Shown: positions 11,494 to 21,335 of the stretch, in pieces | Position numbering within the stretch: the first letter of the stretch is position 1 | Layout of the letters: every line of letters begins with the position of its first letter | NCBI GenBank assembly: GCA_013180625.2 | Contig: SNVD02014843.1 | Location: forward strand, 1 to 64,000 | Reading direction: 5' to 3' | DNA from: Boswellia sacra | Lineage: Eukaryota; Streptophyta; Magnoliopsida; Sapindales; Burseraceae | Length of the DNA: 64,000 nt | The notes under the pieces: model-generated | The model's input: only the letters and a program-made list of their open reading frames with translations | Told to the model about the DNA's origin: nothing | Database searches by the model: none | Position numbers and translations under genes: made by a program

Positions 11494-11511
11494 TGGCGCC
11501 GTTGCCGGGGA
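11494..11511 (+). other. Primer binding site, tRNA-Asp type
   Basis: The 18-mer TGGCGCCGTTGCCGGGGA lies six bases after the 5' LTR. It is complementary to the 3' end of plant tRNA-Asp, the primer usually cited for Athila/Tat-type elements. It fixes the LTR end and the transcription direction. Confidence 0.9.
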
Positions 11512-11600
11512 TTGATTTTCTAATCGATTTGTTATTTTGTTTTCATTGTTGATTCTTATTTTCTTTGTTTTTCTTTTCTGATTGTTTGTGTTTAGACAAC

Positions 11601-12999
11601 ATGGCAGTAAACTTCTATCAATTCAGTAGCGGATTTGAGCCACAAGTACCATGGAGAGTAAATGAGGTAAGCACTCCGAACATTGAACAACCACTTTCTG
11701 AGCTAACCTCTCTTGTGGAAAACATGGCTGTAGGAGATATGCAAAAATCTTATGAATATGGGATATATTCTACGATGGAGCATCCAATCGACATGTATCC
11801 AACTTTACAAGAAGAATATATGGAACAAGCCAATGCCATGGGTGGATTTCCAGGACAAACGAGGCAATGGTATGATCCTTTCTCTATCACTTACAATGCT
11901 GGATGGGAAGATCAACATAATTTCAGTTACTGGAATCATCAACCAATCACTCCAAATGTTATACCAAATCGGCCACAAGGTTTCAATCAACCTAGAGTGC
12001 AGCAACCTTTTCAAATGCAACCACCACCCATGCCACATCCAGCACTGCAACCAGCTTCACAAAACTCAGGTATGTCTCTCCAGGACATTGTTAATGCACT
12101 TGCCACTAACACAATGCAATTCCAGCAGGAAACTGGGGCAAGTATCCAAAACCTGGCAAATCAATGGGACAATTGGCCACTAGCATGAGCAAATTCGAGG
12201 GCCAAGGCTCAGAAGAATTATCTTGTCAAACGATGATCAATCCAAGAGAGAATGCTTTGTTGCTAACTTTGCGAAGTGGAGAGCAAATTCGAATGGGAGC
12301 AAATGGAACTGGGGCCAGTATTCCAAACCTGGACAAGAAATCACAAACTGAATGAGGAGATGACACACTTCCACCATGAACAACACATCATCTTCTAAGG
12401 TAGACCTCAAAACTCAAATTCCTTCATATGTTACTCCTCCACCTTTTCCTAGCAGATTTGCAAAGTCAAAGAAGGAGGAACAAGAACAAGAAATCCTGGA
12501 AACTTTTCGCAAGATCGAGGTAAACATACCACTTCTGGATGCTATCAAGCAAGTGCCTCGTTATGCAAAATTTCTCAAAGAGTTATGCACCAACAAGAGG
12601 AAGTTGAAAGGAAATGAGAATGTAAGTGTGGGGGAAAATGTTTCAGCTGTATTGCAAAGAAAAATTCCTCCAAAATGCAAAGATCCAGGTACGTTCATCA
12701 TTCCATTCACCATTGGTAATACCAAGTTTGAAAGAGCTATGTTAGATTTAGGAGCATCTATTAATGTCATGCCATATTCTATTTATGCTTCTTTAAATCT
12801 TGGACATTTTGCGAAAACTGGTATTACCATTCAGTTTGCTGATCATTTTAATGCATATCGCAAAAGAGTTGTGGAAGATGTGCTTGTGCAGGTGAATCCA
12901 TTGGTTTTTCCAGCAGACTTCTATGTCCTTAAAATAGAGGATGAGACATCTCCTAATCCACTCGATTCTTTTAGGGAGACCATTCTCGAAAACTGTTAG
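11601..12999 (+). pseudogene. gag-pro: Truncated gag and protease, element 2
   Basis: The frame starts at ATG 11601 (MAVNFYQFSSGFEP), about 90 bases after the primer site. That point corresponds to the middle of gag in element 1, so the whole N-terminal gag domain has been deleted. It reads to 12188, where a missing A near 12160 shifts the frame. It continues as 12164-12355 and then 12376-12999, which carries the segment KIEVNIPLLDAIKQVPRYAK and a retropepsin site, LDLGAS. Reading stops at TAG after ETILENC. The product is not functional, but the sequence is close to element 1 over its length. Confidence 0.82.
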
Positions 13000-13046
13000 A
13001 ACAAGATTGATGTTCATGATGGCACTTCTCATCATGAGTTTGATGG

Positions 13047-14568
13047 TTATGAACACTTAAATATGCATGTTTAATAAGAGTTTAGTTCATCATATTGCAT
13101 TAATAGTGTCATTAAAATCCTCAACTTAAGCATATTTGTAGCATTTGCATCTTTGGAATTAATTCCTCTTAATTTTGGTTTTGTTACAGGTTCGGTAAAA
13201 TGGGCATAACTCTCTATTTATAGATCAGAATGGTGCAATTCTTAATGTTTTGGAAAGCTGATTTAATTGTCTACAAGATTGCATTTCACAAGAATCATCA
13301 AATTCGGGCTCTTAGTGGACCAAAAGTGGGCTTGAAGTGAATCCATCTACAGTCTCGGCCCAGTCTGACCAGGCCTCAATATTTGGATCTTATCTCTCAA
13401 AATACATATCCAAATTGTGCAAATCAATATGTTCTAGAAAGCTGAGAGACATATCTACAATTTCATGAAGACATATGATTAAAATTCACAACATTTCGAT
13501 GTCAAAATTGATGGTCAAAGTCGGTGCCTAATGAACCCAATTGTCAAAGATATTTACAACTAATATTTGACAATTATGCCCTTGTAATTTGAGAAGTTTG
13601 CCCCTGGATGTATCTATAAATAGAGGTGCCTTGTGACCCATTAGGGCATCTTGGCCTTGGCCGGAACATTTTGGCTTTTGCTAGGATCTTGTATTGTGTT
13701 TTGTGTGTTTATGTTATTAATGAATTTCCTTTTTCTTACATTTAATTTTCTTTCTATTATAATGTTCTTCTAATTTCTCTTTTGCTAAGGTGAAAGGGTG
13801 AAACTCTTGATATGAGAATAAGGATTCTCTAACCCTTAATATGTGCTTAATAATCTTAATCTTATAATGTTTATTCAATATGATTTATATTTAATTTCTT
13901 AATCAATCTTGACACCACTCGTAAAGTGGAGGTCTTGATCCTTTGTCGACAATCCTTGGCACATCAAATGCTTGGATCCTTTCTAGATGATGTCTGGTTC
14001 TTCCTTACCGACACGAATCTAGTTAGGAACCTTGATTTGTTGTAGACATATAGTGATTGGCACATTGGATGCTTGAACCCTTTACAAGAGTGGTATAAAT
14101 ATTGGTACGAAACAATCTAATTCAATAATTAAATGGGCTAATATCCTTATTTGAAATATCAAGGGCGGATCCCCTAACCTTAGCCTTCATTGTTATTGTG
14201 TTAATTCCTCTTGTATTTTAATTATTCTATTGTTTATGAACTTTTTATTTTATTTACTATGGTAGGTTCTACCACCTTATGAAATTGTTCTTTAATTTTA
14301 CTATGGTTGGTTATACCACCTATTTCCATGGATGGTTTTACCTCCTCTTGCTTTTTGTTTTATATTTAAATGGTCGGTAATACCACCTACCATCTTACAT
14401 ATCTATTGATATTATCTTATCATTTGTTTGAATTATTCATATCATATTTGCTTATCTTATAATTTGTAACGCTTAAATTCCCTTCCTCGTGGATCGACCC
14501 CGGTCTCACCGGGTTTTATTACTTCGACACTCCTATACTTGGGAGACAATCCTTTTTCGGATGTGTCA
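13047..14568. mobile_element. 1.5-kb insertion in element 2, possibly a solo LTR
   Basis: Element 1 reads straight across this point (about 1515), while element 2 has 1522 extra bases. The insert is flanked by GATGG at 13042-13046 and 14569-14573, a candidate 5-bp target duplication. It has no coding capacity. Near its right end is a stretch like the 3' end of Ty3/gypsy LTRs (CGTGGATCGACCCCGG, then GGTTTTATTACTTCGAC), and it ends in CA. The left end is TTATGAACAC, not a clean TG. A solo LTR of another gypsy family is the likeliest reading. Confidence 0.6.
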
Positions 14569-14574
14569 GATGGC

Positions 14575-15150
14575 AAGGTGATATGTTTCAATATTTTTGA
14601 GGTAATGAGGTTTTCTAGTGACTTACATTCTGTTTTTGCAGTTGACGTTGTTGATTCTTTGCGACAACAATATTTTGAATTAACTCGCAAGAATGGATTG
14701 GATGTAGCTATTAGTGAGCATATAGGGACAGAAAATTCCAATGAGTCAAGAATTTTGATACAAGTGTCCAAAGAAATGGAGGAAGCTGTGGCAAGCTTAA
14801 ATGAGACCATCGCAATAACCACAAATAGGTATGATGTTTCGTACATTCAATTTCCTTTATCTAATGAGAAAATTCTTCCTTCTGTGATGACAGCCCCTGC
14901 CTTGGAGCTTAAGCTTCTTCCAGATCATTTGAGGCATGGATTCATGAGTGAGAATGATCCTTTGCCAATTATAATAGAAATGGGCCTTGCACGAATACAA
15001 GAGAGAACTCGTCCGAATACTTTACGAGACCACAAAACAGCTATTGTGTGGACGTTGCTAACTCCAAGGCCCGGCCATAATGCATGCACCATTCTTGTTG
15101 GAAAAAGGATCCAAGCCCACTAGAGAAGCACAGTGGAGATTGGATCCTCC
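14575..15150 (+). pseudogene. Pol linker between protease and RT, element 2 (remnant)
   Basis: The frame at 14539-15123 encodes a segment collinear with the element-1 linker at 1500-2090, including VEDVVDSLR-type sequence, EAVASLNETIAITTNRYDVS and LPLSNEKLLPSV-like blocks. After PTREAQWR-like sequence around 15120-15150 the element jumps directly to the post-pol spacer. The linker has no enzyme of its own. Confidence 0.75.
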
Positions 15151-15619
15151 CCTGATGGAACCAACGTCGGGCTGAGGACGTTAAACCAAGCGCTTATTGG
15201 GAGGTAACCTAATGTTTTTGCAAATAAATAAAAAAAAGAAAAGAAAAATAAAATAAGGTAATAATGATCGATTTTTGTGTCTCGAGGAGATTCCTTTCGT
15301 AGGCCATCAAATTGATCCGGTTTTATCTCTCTTTGCCATCTGTCTTATTTGTTTTTATATTTCTTTTACTTGTTTTTGACTTTTGTTTGCTATTGTGTTG
15401 TTATCTCTTTTATGTGTCTTTAGTTTCGTTTCTGCTCTTTTCTTTTTCTTCGTTTTGTTTAATTTGATTATTCCGTACTTCGAATTCATTTGTGCAACAG
15501 CTTGAGGAAACATCCAAACGGGGGCTGAAGTCATTGCCTGAAGGTTTGAAACGTGCACATCTTGGAGAAGAACAGACTCAATCACATTTTCGGTAATATC
15601 TCTCCTTTTCTTCTCTCCA
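15150..15619 (+). other. Deletion scar and post-pol spacer, element 2
   Basis: At about 15155 the sequence passes from the start of RT (CCTCCCCTGATGGA) to the spacer (ACGTCGGGCTGAGGACG). In element 1 the same two points are at about 2098 and 4750, so roughly 2.65 kb encoding RT, RNase H and integrase is missing. The rest is T-rich spacer matching 4760-5179. Confidence 0.75.
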
Positions 15620-16200
15620 ATGGATGCCGATATCTTTCTGTCGAACCTTCGTAAATATTTTCCCTCACTTCCTCAAAATGCTGTGTTTAAAATTTATAAA
15701 GTACGGATGACTAGACTTTGGGCATTGATGCTCCTAAATGTGCCTGCTGATATCCGATGGCTTATCGAAGCCAAGGTTAGATTGTCCGGTGAGCCGGACA
15801 TTAATCTCGCAAAATACATGCCTGGTCTAGGAAAGAGCTACTACGCCAAGAGGCGAAGAGCGAAAGGTTACAAGTATGTTATAAATGTGCTAGATGGAAT
15901 TGTAACCAGACTTGTCGTTCATTAGGTTTTGCGTCCAGGAATAGAGAAGATAAACTTTCATTTATTAAGAATGGTTTGAGTAATGAGTCGCTGATAATGT
16001 TTTGTTAACTCTCGAGTCACATTCTTGTGGACTTGTTCAGCGTGAATTGCTTAATCTATGGACACAATTTCGTGATGAATTGCAGTGTTATAGTCTAGGA
16101 AATCTGACTAAAAACGACCCTGTTTGCCAGTTTATAAGAAACTGGATGGGAAGCAAATCCCCGACTCATAGAAGGCGTTTCAGCCGTTACTGGACGTAAA
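15620..16200 (+). pseudogene. Unrecognised cargo reading frame, copy 2
   Basis: The first part is open for 101 codons (15620-15925), from MDADIFLSNLRKYFPSLPQN to a TAG after RLVVH. In the next frame the reading goes on (LGFASRNREDKLSFIKNGL), with a further one-base loss near 15992, to about 16150. The shared stop at the first break in both element copies means either an ancestral frameshift or the true end of a short gene. The protein has no membrane segment or signal peptide and is basic in the middle (KRRRAKGYKY). It lies 1.2 kb upstream of LOG in the same orientation. I cannot assign a function. Confidence 0.5.
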
Positions 16201-16400
16201 ACCAGAGGAATATGTGAGCCACAATCACAACTACTTGTATATTTGAATGTGTGTTGTTGTTGTCGAATTTTATTTCTTTCTTGTTTCGTTTGATCTGATT
16301 ATCAATGTTTTTTTTGTGTTGTTGTTATTTGTTGATTTTGTTTGTTTTAATTTCAAGTTTTCTTTTTGACAAACCATATGACTACCCTATGGCATAAGTA

Positions 16401-16603
16401 CACGTGGGAGACAAGTGTGGAGGTTTGTCAACCTCCACCGAAAGTGTATCTCTATTTTTTATGCTTCACGTGGGAGACAAGTGTGGGGGTTTTGTCAACC
16501 CCCGCCGAAAGTGTATCTCCCTTTTCCATGCTTCACGTGGGAGACAAGTGTGTAGGTTTTGTCAAACCTCGCCGAAAGCATATCTCATTTTTTCAAATTT
16601 TGG
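16401..16603 (+). repeat. Three tandem ~67-bp hairpin repeats, copy 2
   Basis: Units start at 16401, 16467 and 16534. Unit 2 here has the stem GGGGGTT/AACCCCC around TTGTC, where unit 1 has GGAGGTT/AACCTCC. The two sides have changed together, and the TTGTC loop is unchanged. The block lies between the unrecognised frame and LOG, as in element 1. Confidence 0.8.
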
Positions 16604-16791
16604 GGCAATAAATCTGCATCGAGCAACCCCCACCGAAATTATGTCCCCATGTGTCAAATTTGAGAGTTTTACGTGTGTATATATCCATTCTCCATATTTT
16701 CAAATGTCATTATTATAACCTGTCTTGCAATTGAAAAGCATATTACCTAACGTGCATCATTGTCTTACACAAGGTTAGAGCACTTGTAGAA

Positions 16792-17443
16792 ATGGAGAAA
16801 TCACCAATTCGGCGATTCCAAACTATATGCGTATTTTGTGGATCGCAATTTGGTAAAGATGGAGAGTTTACAACAACAGCTCTTGATCTTGTTAGGACAT
16901 TAGCTGCGAGGGGTATTCATTTGATTTATGGAGGGGGTAGTCTTGGGTTAATGGGGTGTGTGTCGACAGCTGCATCCTTTGGAGGAAGCAAAGTTCTCGG
17001 CATTATCCCTAAACCATTAGCTGTACGAGATATCGTAGGCAACACCATGGGGGAAGAGTTACAGGTTTCTAGTATGCATGAGCGTATTACACATATGGTT
17101 ATTAAATCCGATGCATTTATAGCTTTACCCGGCGGTTATGGCACATTAGAGGAGATATTCCAAATCACCTCTTGGGCACAGCTAAACATCCATAAAAAAC
17201 CCATTGGTTTGTTAAATGTCAATAACTTTTTTGATGGTTTGTTGTGTTTTCTTGATCAAGCTGTAGAAAAAAATTTTATCTCACCATCAGCGAGGCAAAT
17301 CCTTGTTACAGCTTCAACGGCAGGGGAGTTAATTGACAAAATTACAAGAATTCGTCTATTCGCCTGATCCAACAACAGCTCGGATTGATTGGTTTGGAGA
17401 AGGCAATAAGAGGCATAAACTGGATTTAACGCTCCATCTGTAA
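16792..17443 (+). pseudogene. LOG: LOG-like cytokinin-activating phosphoribohydrolase, retrotransposon-borne copy 2 (nearly intact)
   Basis: The frame is open from ATG 16792 for 191 codons and has no introns. LOG enzymes cut cytokinin riboside 5'-monophosphates to free base plus ribose 5-phosphate. The Rossmann-like start (ICVFCGSQFG), the Gly-rich loop YGGGSLGLMG (residues 46-55), the catalytic Arg in MHER (residue 98) and PGGYGTLEE (113-121) are all present. One extra A near 17340 shifts the last part, so the product ends ITRIRLFA and not the usual tail. The other frame carries the tail to TAA at 17441-17443, which would make about 215 residues, the normal family length. The core fold and active site are untouched, so a slightly shortened enzyme is conceivable; expression is unknown. 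Confidence 0.88.
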
Positions 17444-19419
17444 TCTCTATCAGCTGGTTTGCTTTGTTTTAGTTTGCTTTCTTTTTATTGTGTTTATTTG
17501 AGTTTTTTTTATGTCATTTCTTTTTGAGTTTTTTCAGGTTGTTTCTTTTGTCCCAGGTAATATTTTCTAATCTTGGTTTTTAGAGTGGTGGCTTTAAAAG
17601 TTCAAGTTCTCTTGAAACGCATTCTGGATTTCTTTAATCCATAATGGCTGACTAAGGAGGCTAACTTCTAAACTTTTTAAACCCATTCTAACTGACTTGT
17701 TTGTGTTTGCTGATTTGTTGGACTTTATTATTTTCTGAGTAAGTTTAGTTTTATGTAATTTCGAGTTGTTGTGTGTTTTTGTCTTTATCAGTTTCGATTC
17801 GAAAAAAAAAAACATTGTGGAAAAAACCTGAGAATGGTAGAATATGGGGTTTTCTTAACTCTTGAAACGCATTCTCTCTCAATAAATCTGTAGTTTGTTT
17901 ATTTCATGTTGTTTGAAGTGTCTTGTTTCTTGTTTTGTTCTTTCATAATAAAGGTATATAGGCTGGACACCTTAAGTCTGCGGGCTACTGGTCCTAAGGA
18001 TTGTTGAAATATACAATCTTGACTCAGGTGTAACAACGACACGTACCTCTTTTCTTGCATTTTGTGGGTCGATGATAAGATAATGATTGAATTAAGAATA
18101 ACTCTTGGAAAATGATAAATGATGCATGGATCTGTTTGCTTTAAATGTTTATTGGTTTTCGCTTTGCTTTTGATTCCTTGCGCAACATTGAGCACTGAGC
18201 TATTCTCACTGATTTATTTGTTCACTTAGAGAAAGTTTATGTAATTTAAATGTTTCTTCAGATTTCAATGAATTCTAGAACTTGTTTGATGGTCACTCAA
18301 GGCGAAATCCTAGGCTGTGCAACATTGGGGAAATGATTTAGGCCATCTTTGGACCGTTTGAGCCTTAATATCCAACCTTGACTGAAATTGATCCCTAGTT
18401 ACCCCTTTGAGCCTTTGTAAGCCTTTGTCTTTGTTAACTCACTAAAAGATTTCCTAACCTCAAATGAATTTGTTCCAAACAGTTTATCCCTTACCTATGA
18501 GCATGTAGATCATTCACAATTAAATTCTGAGCTATATTCTGGTTTTGGGAAGTTAGAGGAGGTTGGGATGTGTCATGAGCAATGCAAGTGAGTTCTATTG
18601 TGTTTGTAAAAAAAAAAAAAGAAAAACGCCAATCTATACTTATCGTCCATGTATTTACACATTGAGGACAATGTGTTGTTTAAGTGTGGGGGAGGGAAAG
18701 TGTAGTAAAAAAAAAAGAAAAAAAAAAGAAAAAAAGAAAAAAAAAGAGAACAAAAGAAGAAGAATAAGAGATCTATACCCTTAAGTGTTCTTAAAAAGAA
18801 TGAAACAACAAAGTGTGGGGTGTAGTTTTCTTTTGTTTTCTGCAAAAAAAAAAAAAAGATTGAGTGTTCTAAATAAGTTTGGGGGAGTAACCTGGTGAAT
18901 TGAAATAAAGTTGTGTTATAGGGTTGAGCTCTACTTAGCCTTGAATGATTTATATGTTTGCGGGTGATTTGAGCCAAATTATTATCCTTTATCATACCTT
19001 CACCCAAGCCAAACGTTACAAGCTTAATAAAGTCCTACTTCATCCTTGGTATTGTGCATGTCTACATTAGTGGAGAGTGACTTGAAAAGCAGGCCTATGG
19101 AGTTCATTTATCTACACATCTTCAATATCAAATATGATTCATTTTTATGTATAAACTCATCCGGGTTACAACTGATTAGGTGAGAATGGCTCTACACACA
19201 CACACTTGAAGAATTGAAGTGAAGCGAAACTAATCTTTCGGATAAAATTCTTGATCAAATGCATTATTTTGAAGTTTTCCTTGGGTTATAATTAAGTACA
19301 ATCTTTGAGGCCTATTTGTAAGTTAAAACATTTGTGTGTTTTAATTTTTTCTTTGATTTTGTTTAGATCTAGTTTTGTTTTCATATCGTTGTGTTGCTCG
19401 AGGACTAGCAAAGTCTAAG
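17444..19419 (+). other. Long untranslated 3' internal region, element 2
   Basis: There is no credible gene here. The stretch contains an A/G-rich low-complexity run (18699-18766), a smaller A run (18842-18859), a short CA repeat (19194-19204), and several GTGTGGGGGAG-like tracts (18678-18691, 18812-18822, 18885-18892) resembling polypurine tracts. Frames through the A/G run encode only Lys/Glu or Phe runs and are artefacts of composition. Confidence 0.6.
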
Positions 19420-19431
19420 TGTGGGGGAATT
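19420..19431 (+). other. Polypurine tract, element 2
   Basis: The purine-rich tract TGTGGGGGAATT immediately precedes the TG of the 3' LTR at 19432, the place where second-strand synthesis is primed. Confidence 0.75.
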
Positions 19432-20842
19432 TGATAGGTGTCTATTTATGTATCATTTTCATATCAATTCGTCCATGTTTCTTTGCTATATTCCGTGGTA
19501 TTTTTATGTTTTTGTGTGTTTTGATGTTTGTAGGATTTTTGGAGCAACTTGCACAAAAATGGAGTAAAACCCTTCATTTTCACCTCTGCTAGTCAGTGAT
19601 CTTCTCGGATTTAATTGTATTGATATACAATGAACCCGACAACATATTATATACCGTTGGAAAGCTCTCGAAGTCTATTTTCTGGAGAAATTTACGGTTT
19701 ATAAATCCATTCAGTGTACCAAAAGGTGTAATCAAAACAGTGTGAGATGTATAGAAATATAATTCCACAAGCCACTGTAGCATGTATAATACGGGGCACG
19801 GTAGCAAGTCACTGTAGCAGAGTATTTAAACACATTTTAGGGTTTTATTTTCATAACTTGAAGAGGGGAGAACGTGGAGGAGGCTGCATCTTTGGATTTC
19901 TCTCTTCTCTTGGAGTTCTTGAAGGAGATTGAAGGCTTGGAAAGAGGAAGAACTACAAATCCTAAGAGATTTCTTCAAATTTGCTAAGTTCCCTTTCCCT
20001 TTCATTTTCTGGAATGTCTCCATATTGTATTGTATTTGTATTCTATCTGAATATGTGTAACTAAATCTGAATTGGTTGAGGGTGATTTCAAAGCCCTTGA
20101 TATGGTTTTTTATGAATTGATTGTGCAAGGAATTGTTATCCAATTCTCTAATTGAAGTTGCTTGTATTTTCCCATGTTTAATGCTTATGATTGCTTGCTG
20201 GATTGTATTTGGGTGGCCAACTGAATATAATCTGGGTATTGTCTATTGCTAGACTAGAAATCTTGATCCGTAATTGTCTTGAATTTCTAATCATTAGTAG
20301 CAAAATTGTGATCAGAGATTGCAATTGGAGAATATAACCTAAGTTAAATAATCCGAGCTTGTGTGTTTATTGCTTAGATCAACCTGTCTTTCTTTTCGTA
20401 ATGCATCCATTGAATTAAATTTAGAGAGCTTGTTCTAGGTTGTTTAATGGATAGAGATTAAATAAAGAGCCTTGTTTTATTTAACAACAAAGTAAGGAAA
20501 GATTGGGATAACAGAGCTTGTTGTTATCTACGGTTGATAACTTTCAATGCTGTAATTGGATGACAATTCTACGATTAATTCGCAAATCCATATCTTGTGG
20601 TAGAGAAGGATCCCTTAACCAGATTTCTCTCATTGATTTTTCACTCAAATTAACTTTCTGTTTTGTTATTCTTCATTTGCATTCTTAGTTCATTTAGTTA
20701 ATCAATCAACAAAACCCCCCATTTACTCTGTTTTTGCTTTCGAATAACAAATTTAATTAGAATCAATCCTCGTGGGAACGATATCTTACTCATCACTTTA
20801 TTACTTGTGCGACTAGTATACTTGCTAGTTTCGAACGCATCA
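19432..20842 (+). repeat. 3' LTR of element 2
   Basis: The repeat is 1411 bp, begins TGATAGGTGTC and ends CGAACGCATCA. It aligns over its full length with 10080-11487 with many small differences and carries the same ACTGTAGCA/TATTTAAA promoter-like block. The next bases belong to the 3' side of the copia element. Confidence 0.9.
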
Positions 20843-21335
20843 GATATGCCCCTCGTATTTTGTAATTTCCTTTTTCTTTTTATGTGAATAGTAATTTTTT
20901 CAAAAAAAAAACATAGCAGTAATATATGAATTATCATATGAATCATTATAAGAAAGTATAGTTTAGAGCTGTTTTAATTTACACAAGAAAGTGATTTTTC
21001 TTCTTGATTCAATTGAGTGATCAACTTGAGCATGCTTCTTACACACACAAAAATTGATTTCAATGTGAATATCACTAGATTAATACAGTAGCTTTCACAC
21101 AATATAGAAGTAGCCATTTTCATATGAGTGGGTGACCTCAACATATGTCCTAGATACCTTGAGGTTACTCTCAATGATGGCTTTCACAAATCATACATTG
21201 GTAGCCCTCACTATATTTTTCATTTTAAATCAGTATCTTATAATTCACACAAATTTTATGTCACAGCTCACACATGCTAATTTAGAAGAAAACTTATGAT
21301 ACCACATATATGAATAGCATAACAGTATACTGTGT
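20843..21335 (-). other. Copia 3' non-coding stretch
   Basis: This AT-rich stretch lies between the element-2 LTR and the end of the copia RNase H frame. I see no gene, and no repeat of the 26277-27130 LTR region. It may be the copia 3' untranslated region cut by the element-2 insertion. Confidence 0.4.

Larger units (their letters stand above)
10080..20842 (+). mobile_element. Ty3/gypsy Athila-like element 2, deleted non-autonomous derivative carrying LOG
   Basis: The element has a 5' LTR (10080-11487), a tRNA-Asp-type primer site, partial gag-protease, an internal 1.5-kb insertion, a pol linker, cargo (unrecognised frame, hairpin repeats, LOG), a polypurine tract and a 3' LTR (19432-20842). 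The N-terminal part of gag and all of RT, RNase H and integrase are absent. The cis signals for copying are present, so it could once have moved using enzymes from relatives. The flanking 5-mers (ACGTT on the left, GATAT on the right) do not match. The element therefore shows no target duplication and may be a recombinant between insertions. Confidence 0.88.

Noticed and set aside
11494..11511. Possible tRNA gene piece at the primer sites (also 26265-26276 and 31999-32010)
   Set aside because: Only 12-18 bases match a tRNA 3' end and no cloverleaf is present; the position next to LTRs or viral leaders identifies them as primer sites.
18573..19007. Long Phe/Lys-rich reading frames on both strands over the A/G-rich run
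   Set aside because: They come from low-complexity sequence at 18699-18860 and have no counterpart in element 1.
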